Shown here: in pieces, positions 47,226 through 56,907 of the stretch
How positions within the stretch are numbered: the stretch's first letter is position 1
Layout: each line of letters begins with the position of its first letter
NCBI GenBank assembly: GCA_022835595.1
Contig: BQUP01000005.1
Span: 1,483,501 to 1,547,500, forward strand
Direction: 5' to 3'
Origin: Cystobasidium ongulense
Taxonomy: Eukaryota; Basidiomycota; Cystobasidiomycetes; Cystobasidiales; Cystobasidiaceae
DNA: 64,000 nt
Translations under genes and position numbers: made by a program
Notes under the pieces: generated by a model
What the model saw: only the letters and a program-made list of their open reading frames with translations
The model's database searches: none
Told to the model about the DNA's origin: nothing

Positions 47226-48816
47226 ATGCTCAGAACAGCAGCCTCGTCTGTAGCCAGGTCTGCCGCTGGCCCTCGAGGCGCCAATGCAGCCGTCCGCGCC
47301 TTTTCAACGACGCCCGTCCCAGCAGCGACGCTCAGAGAGCTCGAGAGCCGTGTCAAGTCGGTCAAGAACATTGAAAAGGTGTGTTGGATGTGCTACTCGC
47401 AGTCCTGCATTGCCTGCTTGCGTGAGATACAGACCCGCCTGCTGACCCTGCTCCCGCCCGCCCGTCAGATCACAAAATCCATGAAGATGATTGCTACGAC
47501 CCGTCTCAACAAGGCTCAAGCTGGTGAGGCGCACTCACGCTGCATTGCTGCAGGTAACTCTCTGCATTGGAATATACTGACCTGGACCACTTCTCCCCTC
47601 CTTCTCTGCTGTTGACCGTGGACCCGGCATGCCCTGGCGCAATCTCCCGTCCAATTGTCCTCGAACTGCTCGGTGCTGCTTCTTCAACCTTCTCACGCGC
47701 AACCTACACCGCATCACACAACAGCCATGAAAACCGCAAAGGCGTACGGTGCCGCCAACGTCCAGATCTTCAACGAGGCCGACGTCGCAAAGGATGTCGC
47801 TTCCGGTCAGAAGGTTCTCTGGGTCGTCGTCTCTTCCGACAGAGGTCTCTGCGGTGGTATCCACTCCTCCGTCTCGAAAGCCGCCCGCAAGGCATTGAGC
47901 GAAACCGATGGCGACTCGAGCGCCCCAGTTGTCGTTCTCGGTGACAAGCCAAAGCAACAGCTCTCGAGAACAGTGCCTGAGAACTTGGTCCTATCTTTCA
48001 ACCAGATTGGAAAAGCAGTACCTACATTCCAAGATGCCTGCGCTATCGCTGACCAAATTGAAGAGCGAAAAGTTGATTACGATGTTGTCAAGATCATCTA
48101 CAACAAATTCGTTTCATCCATCTCGTACGAATCAGCTGTCATGTCCGTCTACAAAGCAGACGCTCTCAAGGCCTCCCCCAAATTCGCCGCATACGATGTC
48201 GACGACGATGCCCTCGTTGGTGACCTCGCCTCTTTCGCTCTCACAAATGCCATCTTCGCTGCCCTTGTCGAGGGTTTCGCAACAGTACGTAGTCATGCTG
48301 TATCGTTCCTTCTTGCTTTACATGTTGATTCTGATCCTTCCTCTTTGCGCTTACAGGAAGTTTCCGCTAGGTAGGCTTAGTTTTAACGTGACGCCTTACC
48401 AGATTGCTAACAACTTTTCCATCCTTGCATCATTGTTTCAATTGATTAGACGAAATGCTATGGTGAGTAAACTAGTGGCTATTGGATAAACGGAGAGGAT
48501 CAGATACTAATCAGTCACCTTTACTTTTCCAGGACAACGCTTCCAAGAACGCCGGAGAGATGATTGACAAGCTACAAATGAAGTTCAACAGTATGTTTAC
48601 CGGGGCTGTTGATATCCTCAGGAATCATACGACAGAATTGCCTATATTGACATCTTTCACTTTCCTACCTCGCAGGACAACGACAAGCCGTCATTACCAA
48701 CGAACTGGTCGATATCATTGTGCGTTGTTCGCTCTCCCATCTCTTACACGCCGTTGACGTGCTCGCTAACTTGTCTGCCCTTTCCTTACGCACAGACTGG
48801 AGCTTCCGCTTTGTAA
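47226..48816 (+). CDS. ATP3: mitochondrial ATP synthase gamma subunit
   Basis: Central rotating shaft of F1-ATPase. Eight exons (47226-47378, 47469-47523, 47725-48284, 48357-48370, 48450-48462, 48533-48590, 48676-48719, 48796-48816) give 305 residues. The mitochondrial presequence MLRTAASSVARSAAGPRGAN precedes the coiled-coil helix (ATLRELESRVKSVKNIEKIT, KSMKMIATTRLNKAQAAM). The Rossmann-like middle has KVLWVVVSSDRGLCGGIHSS. The C-terminal helix is EVSARRNAMDNASKNAGEMI, DKLQMKFNRQRQAVITNELV, DIITGASAL. That helix is cut into five small exons, including consecutive 14- and 13-nt exons. Confidence 0.96.
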
Positions 48817-49329
48817 AAAGCTCGCAATTAGAACAGCATACACTACAGGCCACCTTATATATCTGCATGAGGGGAAAGGCTTCGAGAGGAGAACACCCAG
48901 TCCCTCCATCAAAGTCTGGTTCAGCTAAATGTATCTAGATCTTTTGGAGCAATTTCTTTTGTGCAGCAAAACAATGATTATTCTAGATTGATGAGGCCCT
49001 CAACCGCTGCACGTGCCCAGAAGGAGGCTGATTTGCTCTATTGAACTGATGAGTATTTCTAAGACAGCTTTGATTGCTCAACGGCGGTCTAAGAGTGCGA
49101 ATGCAGTCCTTTACAAAGCGAATCTGGGATCGCTGTATGCTTCCTGGACGATGAGATTGCATCTTAGACATCAGGCACATATTCATAAACACTAAGACTC
49201 GCAAGGTAAATGAGAGTGACGAAACGTCACGTCTTGTTCACAGTGAAGCTTGTCCGGCTATGCAAGCGTTTCATTTCTATTTCTAAGGGGAAGTTTCGTG
49301 CTACATTGATGCTTCACTCCGATACAAAA
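48817..49329. other. spacer between convergent genes
   Basis: This 513-nt interval separates the ATP3 stop from the end of the oxidoreductase. Short ORFs here show no family and partly run antisense into the next gene. Nothing supported. Confidence 0.5.
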
Positions 49330-50530
49330 CTACTTTTTCAGGCATTTACTATCGGCAATGCGGTATACAAGCTTTACACCGTTGACCTTGTTGGCTTTCA
49401 ACAGATGAACACCCTCGTTGACCGAATCAAGACCGTTTGGCATAAGTTTGACTTTGTTAGGCTTGAAAGAACCTTCATCTAACCATTTGCCAATTTGTCT
49501 GTACCACTTCTTGGCGAACTCGGTATCCGATTCTTGGTAGGCAGTTCCGACCTGTTTCATTTGATTATTATTTTAGGGTGATTAGTCAAGCCATTCTGCA
49601 AGAAAATGAGAGAATGACAGGATATGAAGCTCACCATTGTACGGTCTATAGTTACGTTCTTGACTGTGAGTCCTTCACCGTTATCGTGAGCAGGAAGAAC
49701 AGTAGTAATTTTGCCTCCTTCAGGCTGGAGAACTTCGTACGCTAGCATTTCAACCGTGCTCTCAGTTGAGACGGCATCGTATACACCAACGATCTTCTTT
49801 CCAGATTTTGCTACAGCTTCTTTGACTGCCTTTCCGAGGTCTTGGTTCGACTTGCCTCTATAATCGACAATATAGTCGGCTCCGAGTTCCTTTGCGACAT
49901 CGGCTGATTGTCCAGCGATGCCGACTACGGTATATCCAGCTCGTTTGGCGAGTTGTACGATAAAGGCACCAACGGACGAAGAAGCACCGTTGACGACTAC
50001 GACACCCTCTGCCTTCCCTTGGCCGGTGAGAGGTGGCTCTTGTAGACCAAGACGACGGAACAGACCGATAGCAGCAGTCATCACTGCCAAAGGTAGGGTG
50101 GCGGCATCTTCATAAGAGGTGTTATCGGCCAACTTCCATGCTGTATGAGCGGGTGAGACGGAGTATTCGGCGCTGTAAATAAATACAAGAACCGTCAATA
50201 CACGGAGAGAGAGATATGTGTGAAACCATTCACTTACTATGCACCATACTTTGTGTCTGTCATCATTTTGGTGAATGCAGCTACACGATCACCTTGTTTG
50301 AATTCGGTAACGTCTTTACCGACTTTTGCAACAGTACCAGCAATATCGTTGCCTTCAACTCCCTTCCAACTTTTTATCCATTCTGGTACTTTCCAGTCTT
50401 TTGGATTAGAAGCTACTGCGACATTCTTGACTAGAATCTCGTCATTGCCAGGCTCTGGAATCTCGAGGTCCCGGATTTCAGTCAGATTTGGGAGGTCGAT
50501 GTCAAAGTATACGCCTTTCATGGTGGGCAT
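49330..50530 (-). CDS. MDR-type (zinc-less) alcohol dehydrogenase/enoyl reductase-like
   Basis: Three exons (50238-50530, 49635-50172, 49330-49551) give 350 residues, the usual length for the medium-chain reductase superfamily. The GroES-like N-domain has GNDEILVKNVAVASNPKDW and WKGVEGNDIAGTVAKVGKDV. The NADPH-binding Rossmann fold has VVVNGASSSVGAFIVQLAKR then AGYTVVGIAGQSADVAKELG. The zinc-ligand Cys/His set of true alcohol dehydrogenases is absent, as in the quinone-oxidoreductase/ToxD-like group. The substrate cannot be told. No biosynthetic cluster surrounds it. Confidence 0.88.
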
Positions 50531-50986
50531 GATTGTTATCGAGAAAGTTATTATGGGTTGGAGGGGACGAGAGAAGTCTCAGTGTCCTGTCGCGGCCAGT
50601 TTATCTGACCCGCTGAATCATCTCGAATAATGATGCCCCGATCATCTATCACTCATCCCGACTTTTGTTTAGCAAATAACATCAGATTACGCGCATCATT
50701 TGAATTACTATCCGAGCTTCACTTGGAAAGTGCGGATCTATCGCCCACTTCTCCGCCTGCACGGCTTGCTCCTGACGCTCTCTGTACAGATTCTGAAAGC
50801 TTTCCATTTCGTTGTAGGCTGACCGACTTCGGCATGACGGTTGTCGTAATTACGGTATCAAAACCGTCGTGGCTTAGGAATAGAAAAGCGAGGCTCTGAA
50901 CTGTTTTATTACAATATTAATGCTCCATTCCGACTTCCTAGTATTGAAGGAGGATATTTGCGCTCTTATACCAAGTATATACCAAT
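50531..50986. other. intergenic spacer
   Basis: This 456-nt stretch upstream of the oxidoreductase has no family in any frame and no clear repeat. Confidence 0.45.
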
Positions 50987-53414
50987 TCACGCAGAGATCA
51001 ATCCCCAAATGCCCGAAAGCTTACCACTCCAACTCGGTGCATAGACTAGATCGATTAATCCACAGACAAAAGTCCATGATTTCTTGGCATTGATTATTGG
51101 GTATTTGAGTTGAGTAGGTATGCTAGTTTGGATAATACCAAAGAAACGATCTACTGTGATTGCTTTTACGTTGCATAATGAACGTAAACCCTCAGGACCT
51201 CCGAAACGTCCATACCCGGAAGATTTGCAGCCTCCGAATGGTAGACTTTGGCTAATCAAAAAGAAGAGTCTCATACGTAAGCCTGTGAATGGTCATGTAT
51301 GAAAGTATGCATGCTTACTTCAAGTAGAAGACTCCGAAATCATTGATTGAAACCATGCCACATTCAAGTTTTGAAGCGACATATTGACAATCCTTTTTAT
51401 TCTTTCCGAAGACGGCAGATCCGAGGCCCTGTTTGAATTCCATCAGCTCACTGTTAGCTAGTTCTTCATTGCTAAACAAGTAAGTAAGAACATCAGACTC
51501 ACATATATGGATGAATTCGCCATTTCTATGCAGTGTTCGGTCGACTAATGCATATAAATCGTCAGCTCAGGACCGACATGAGCAAGCAGATAAAGATGGG
51601 GTGGATTTTAGCTCACTTCGGCTTTAAAGACCAGCATAATAGGAGCGAAGCATTCCTGTCTAGCAATTTCCATGTTCATAGTAACATCCGCCAATAAAGT
51701 AGGTTCGAAATAATGACCATTAGGTCTATCAGGGTGTTTATACTCTTTCCCGCCAGCTAGTAAACGAGCTCCTTGTTGAACTGCATCATTGACCATCTTC
51801 TCTAATTGTGGTAGACGAGCACCATTGATCATTGCGCCTACATCACGACCTGGCTTTAACTCCAATACTCGAGGAGTCATGGTGGACAGGAATGGATTGT
51901 AGATCGAAGAATGTACGATAAAACGTTCAGATGCGATACAGCCTTGTCCTGCTCCAGTGCTATAATTCACGTTGATTGGAACGGTCAGCTTATATTCGAT
52001 AGGGCATATACTTGGGTAAATGCAAGACGCAAATAGAACCCACAAAACAGCCTTTAGGAATACATCTTGAAAAAAATTGACATCTGCGGATTCCAGGAGA
52101 ATATTGGGATCCTGCGAAGGTAAATGGAGCATTTAGCTTAGCGTTTGGAACACATAACGCAGATCTCCGCTACAGTGGCTCGTGGATGAGAACGCGGAAG
52201 GCGAGCTGCGGACCAACCCTTGCAGCCCTTCGCTGACTCAGAGCCTTCTAAGTTAGGAGGCACTGGGTCGGCGAGGGGCTTCAGGCGTTGGTAACGTACT
52301 TCGTCTCTCGTATCCTAATACACGAGCCATGCCAGCAGATGATCTCGCCAAGTGACACGATAGGCATCAATGAAGTATGACCCAAAGAGTTCAACTTACC
52401 TTTCCACCTAATTCAAGAGTAACAGGTAACAAACCCTCTGCTGCATCTTTAGCAATTTCTTTGCCAATTTTATCAGAACCAATAAAAGTGAGATGTTTAA
52501 TGATACTACTTTTAGTTAATTCTCTAGCTGATCCAGCTTCACATCCTGTTAAGATTTGTACTGTATTCGGATCATGACCACATGAGACGAGACATGATTG
52601 AATTGCTTTTGAAAATGTTAAACTTGAAAATGCGACGGATTCGGATGTTTTTACTACGATGGCATTTCCTGACATGAGAGCTGCCATCACTGGGGAGAGG
52701 AGATTGTGAAAGGGCTGGTATAGCAAGGTAGAAATGTGTTTGTCGTCAGCTTGATAGTGTCTCAAGATCATGACTCGACTGTGCTGTGCTCACATAGTTC
52801 CACGAGACAATAGCGGCTACTACTCCTAGAGGTTCGTAATGCACATGTGAGATCTTGTGTGCTAGTAACCACGAAGTTCTATTATAGAACAGGGCAGATT
52901 CATCTTTCAGCTCAAGAGGCGCCGTACCACTAACACCAGGGAGCCGAATGGATTGGAAGTGAAATGGAAAGGAAAACTCACGGTCTTTTCTCTGCGTTTA
53001 AATAATATTCACCATATCTACACAACCAATCTAATTTTTCTAAACTAGTTAGAATCTCACCTAGAGCAGCATCTAACATTTCTTTACCAGTATCTCTCCT
53101 ACACACCTGTGCAATTTCTTTTTTATTTTCTATTATCCATTTACTTAGACTTTTTAGTACTTGTCTACGTTCGGAGAATGTCGTTCTATTCCAGCTCTTA
53201 GATGCGCTTTGTGCTAGTTTTATTTGGGAATTTACGCTTTCTTTTGAAAGAGAGGGATAGGTTGAAATGTGCATGCCGTTGGAGGGATCGTAGGCTGTGA
53301 TTGTGGATTCGCCGTGTGAGTGGAGATGTGGTTCTGGGATGATAGTGCCTGTCCATGCTGGGCTATTGTTGTTTCATTTCATAGTCACGCGTACATGGCA
53401 GCGCAGAGCGACAG

Positions 53415-53445
<31 letters not shown>

Positions 53446-53750
53446 AAGAGAGAGCCATATCAGCGAAAGGAGCACCAAGGCGGAGCTGTCACCAGTCCTA
53501 GCTACACGCACTCTGCTTCTTCAGGTCTCTCCCATGCAAATGGAACAGCCCTCTCCAATCTTTTTGCTGTCCATGCTCTGATCACGACAATGGCCAGCAG
53601 AGCTGCGAGAAGCGGCAGGACAGAGGACCGGGACAAGGACTGGGTCAGGTTGTCTTGGGTGCATATTCTTGATATGAGCTTCGAGTATGCATCTTGAAGC
53701 AGGGCGAGGGACATGCTGGCCGTCGAGTCTGACTGATTGCTGCATGGCAA
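50987..53750 (-). CDS. membrane-anchored aldehyde dehydrogenase (Msc7-like)
   Basis: NAD(P)-dependent oxidation of aldehydes. The start is at 53750 (or ATG 53714, MSLALLQDAYSKL). An N-terminal membrane segment, SVLPLLAALLAIVVIRAW, precedes the enzyme, as in yeast Msc7. After an intron the ALDH fold begins at PAWTGTIIPEPHLHSHGEST. It includes CRRDTGKEMLDAALGEILTS, VHYEPLGVVAAIVSWNYPFH, NAIVVKTSESVAFSS, FIGSDKIGKEIAKDA, VTLELGGKDPNILLE (catalytic Glu) and AGQGCIASERFIVHSS (nucleophile Cys). Both catalytic residues are present. The end is SLPFGGCKSSGYGRFGGPEG and a hydrophobic tail, LKYPIINAKKSWTFVCGL. The intron at 52112-52399 is 288 nt and holds a large hairpin. Confidence 0.9.
52161..52345. 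repeat. intronic foldback element 1
   Basis: Imperfect inverted repeat of about 185 nt that fills the middle of the 288-nt aldehyde dehydrogenase intron. The left arm (from 52161, agatctccgctacag) pairs with the right arm (ending gatct at 52345). The best-paired part is near the loop: gcccttcgctgactcag (52224-52240) pairs with ctgggtcggcgaggggc (52263-52279). The 24-bp stem has one mismatch and a few G-U pairs, and the loop is taagtta. Outer segments (gtggctcgtg with cacgagccat) also pair. No ORF of note. It looks like a MITE-type foldback or a structured RNA. Confidence 0.75.
53411..53454. repeat. (AG)n/(ACAG)n microsatellite
   Basis: A purine-rich simple repeat of agag and acag units. It lies inside intron 1 of the aldehyde dehydrogenase gene, where on the coding (minus) strand it forms a polypyrimidine run upstream of the acceptor at 53363-53364. 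Confidence 0.85.
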
Positions 53751-54335
53751 GAAGCAAAGCGACGCGCAGGAAAAAGCGTGACGAGGGAGCTTGAAAGTGG
53801 ACTTGGAGGAGAAGACTATTGGTACAGGACAGACTGTAAGATAACTAGCAGGTTAGAAGCTATTCGCAGGTGTCAAGTGGATATCGCATGCTTCTCTTGC
53901 CGGGTTGCGGGTCTTTACAATTGCAAGTATACAAGCACCTGAAGGCCGGCAGCATCAAGTCGATCGTGATACGTCGACTGGGACGAGTAAGTAATGCTTA
54001 GCTGGGCATGGAGACCTGGTCAAGCAAGAAGCGCACTGCCTTGAATAGAAAAGGGTAATGCATATGGCTGGTTACGGGACCTGGCCATGCAGACGCGCGT
54101 GGGAGGCTACTCAGGCTTGATCGAATGCATGAGTGCGATGGATGTGAGATGGCTAACAGGCCAGATCATGTAGCTAGCAGCCAGAACGTGTCCTCAATGA
54201 GTACTAGTGTCATAGCATGAGGTATGTCTGCCATAGTAGGCAATAACAAGCCTTGACCGCAGCTTATCTAATCCGAGCATGATGCCTGCTTACATAAATG
54301 GGAGGTCACTGCTTATATCATCGGGCCTGATCGAC

Positions 54336-54343
54336 TGACGTCA
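54336..54343. promoter_or_regulatory. palindromic CRE/ATF site next to a CCAAT box
   Basis: TGACGTCA is the full palindromic ATF/CREB bZIP site. A CCAAT box follows at 54345-54349, one base away. The pair sits about 240 nt upstream of the SUR7/PalI-like start. The role is inferred from sequence alone. Confidence 0.55.
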
Positions 54344-54460
54344 ACCAATGGCAAGCGGCGAGCCTTCCTTGTCAACACCGCCATCTGGAAAAGAGGGGGA
54401 GAGCCGCGCGCAGTTCTTCTCGCTGCATCGCCCAAGCATAGCACAGCGAAGAAGCAAGTG

Positions 54461-54476
54461 GATTGGATTGGATTGG
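54461..54476. promoter_or_regulatory. three tandem ATTGG (inverted CCAAT) units
   Basis: The run gattggattggattgg contains three head-to-tail ATTGG pentamers, i.e. inverted CCAAT, about 110-125 nt before the SUR7/PalI-like ATG. It could bind a Hap2/3/5-type complex or just be a short tandem repeat. Confidence 0.45.
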
Positions 54477-54585
54477 ACTAGATTGAAAGAGCTCTTTGTA
54501 GGTTGCTTGTGTTCTAACCTATTGCTGCCTCCATCGCACTCACTCGCCCCTCCAGCTTACAGCACCTCCACCCCATATACACGCC

Positions 54586-56260
54586 ATGGCCTGCACTTGG
54601 CACCAAGGTGAGCACTAGACGCGTTGTATTGAAGCATGCACAGTGGATGGAGCTGCAGTTATACGATAGAGTAGGTTGAGACTGACACCATGTGTTGTGC
54701 CGCAGGACCGGGGTACGCTCTCACCATGCCATGCTAGACACACTGACTTCAGCAACTGACCTCCTCTGACCCTCCCATTTCGATAAACATCAGCGTCTTC
54801 TTCCTCTTCGTAGCTTTCGTACTCCTCATCATCGTCAGTGTCTCAGTACCTATCTGGGACAGCATTGCGTGAGTGTGGTCTACCGCGTCCCTCCCTCTCC
54901 CTGCTCCATCCTCCCTCGTCGTCCACCTCTGCACAATCCCATTTCCTGCACGTGCCCTGTATTCACACCCCGATCACTCGCCCCCTTGCACACCAAACAG
55001 GCAGCAAGGAGAGAAGCATAAAGCAACAGCATAATGACCTGACACTGACCACCCTTGTAACCCTCTCTTTTCGTATATGCAGCTTCCTCAAGATAAACGT
55101 CGCCGGAAACGAAGCCAAGTAAGTCTGCACATCACTACCAATACACGCGTCAAACGACTCGGCTGACAGTGTCGTTCCACTGCTTTTAACCGTACAGGCT
55201 CGGTAACTGGGGCTACTGCGTCGCGGGTACTTGCTCAAGCAGCCGCCTTGGCTATAATGCCGGTAAGTGGTGTACTCTCACTGGGCCCTTGGAATGGTCT
55301 TAGACTCAAAGAGGCGCTCTAACTTTATCATTTCCTACACTTTACTTTCCATGCCATCCCATCCAATCCATCATCCAACCCCCGTCTTGAAACCCCCAGA
55401 TGATATCGTCGAGATCTTCTCAGACGGTGGAAATGTCTCAAACTCCATCATCAAAGGCTTGACTTATGCATTGGTCCTGCACCCAATTGCCGCTGGTATC
55501 ACCCTCTTCGCACTTATCGTGTCTTTGACTACCAATTGGTGCTTGGACATCTGTGGATCTCTGTTCGCGTAAGTCCTCTTCCCTTCTCTGTACCTTGTGT
55601 ATGTGCATTGCCCCTCTGCGAGATCATTTGAAATCATGTCAAGGTGTATAGATGCATGAGAAGGGTCACCTTGCTGCTCAAGATGCGTCACTGCATCTTA
55701 GACTACAACGCGACTACTATCAGGTAGCTATACACCTTGACATGATGCCGATGATCTTGCAGGCTGGCCCTGCCGCAGCACAACTTTTACAAACAGAAGA
55801 AGTAGTAACTTACGCATTGCTTACATGCTGCCTTGGTTTAGATTCTTCGCCTTCCTAGTCACTCTAGTCGCCTTCATCATCGATTCGGTCCTCTTCGTCA
55901 CCGCAAGAACAAGAATCAATAGAGCTATCTCTGGTTCTCCTGCTAGTCTTTCGACTGCATACTGGATGACACTCGCGGCTGTCATTTCATTGCTATTGGC
56001 TGCTTTCACAGTATGCTGTGGATCAATGACGTGAGTCTCCTACTTCTCACTTATTGAAACGATGCTCCATCTATAGCTTTCCTCATATACATGCTGACGC
56101 TTTTTGCTTCTCTTTTTATCGATGAATCAACAGAGCACGAAAACGTGAAAGGAGAAAGTCAACTTCTGCTGCTCCTCCAATGACTCAAACTGGTTATGGA
56201 GAAGGAGCTGCCTATGGAGCTGAACCAAGACGTAAATGGTGGCAACGAAAGCGTTATTAA
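54586..56260 (+). CDS. SUR7/PalI(Rim9)-family membrane protein
   Basis: Plasma-membrane protein of the four-TM SUR7/PalI group (eisosome or pH-signalling roles in other fungi). Eight exons (54586-54607, 54706-54712, 54794-54868, 55083-55118, 55198-55262, 55400-55568, 55842-56030, 56134-56260) give 229 residues. TM1 is GPGVFFLFVAFVLLIIVSVS, followed by VPIWDSIAFLKINV. The extracellular loop has the family W-x-YC-x-C motif as LGNWGYCVAGTC. TM2 is GLTYALVLHPIAAGITLFAL, TM3 FFAFLVTLVAFIIDSVLFVT, TM4 WMTLAAVISLLLAAFTVCCG. A short basic tail follows. Exon 2 is 7 nt. Intron 6 (55569-55841, 273 nt) holds a hairpin. Confidence 0.87.
55609..55770. repeat. intronic foldback element 2
   Basis: Inverted repeat in the 273-nt intron of the SUR7/PalI-like gene. 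The outer arms contain a perfect 19-bp match: atcatgtcaaggtgtatag (55633-55651) against ctatacaccttgacatgat (55728-55746). Pairing continues outward with few mismatches (ctgcgagatcat against atgatcttgcag) and more weakly inward, to a small stem aagatgc/gcatctt around the loop. The length and intronic position match foldback element 1. Confidence 0.8.
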
Positions 56261-56907
56261 ATGCTCGAACTCGTTCTCTCTCGTTCTTTTGGGATCCTCT
56301 GGAACCCGGTCCTGAGGACAGACCTTGGAGCATGTTCCCCTTTTCTTCGAATATTGATATACACGCAAACAATTCAACTCGATAATTCATATGATTGACC
56401 TTTCAAGATCATATTTGGAATAAACATGCAATAATTGGTTCTCTTGGAGACAAAAGACTTCAAGTTGGCCAGCATGTCCTATACCTCTTATTATTAGAAG
56501 GTCAATTCAATACCCCCCTTTTTCAGTTCTTATGCACTTCTCTCTCTCGTGCGTTCTTCTTTTAAACTTAGCTGCCTATCGGGCAAAATTGTTTACACAG
56601 CCAGTATCAAGCATTGTATTTTCGAGATCCACTAGTTCTCATCACACTACATGGGCCCTCACGTCTTTCTTAGGTAATCAGTGCTGTGTAACGACTAGTA
56701 TTTTCATCTAGTTTTCCGTTTCGATTTATGTTCTGACAACAACAATTGAAAAGATACCTAGGACTCGATATAATTATCCGAGGCCTTTGACACCCTTCTA
56801 TGGCATTTACTTTGGGTGCGATGGTGGATGTACATCTACTTCCTAACATTTTCTAGTCTGCAACAGGCTAGAACTGCAGCCATGCTAATACTATGCTTTG
56901 GTGACCG
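56261..56907. other. spacer between convergent genes
   Basis: This 647-nt AT-rich interval between the SUR7/PalI-like stop and the COG4 stop has no supported gene. Confidence 0.5.

Larger units (their letters stand above)
53751..54585. promoter_or_regulatory. ALDH/SUR7-family divergent promoter
   Basis: This 835-nt interval lies between two divergent start codons. It contains a palindromic CRE-type site, a CCAAT box and three tandem ATTGG units (listed separately). No coding family is seen in it. Confidence 0.5.

Noticed and set aside
49210-49482. 90-residue plus-strand ORF after ATP3
   Set aside because: Its second half is antisense to the oxidoreductase exon and the first half has no recognisable feature.
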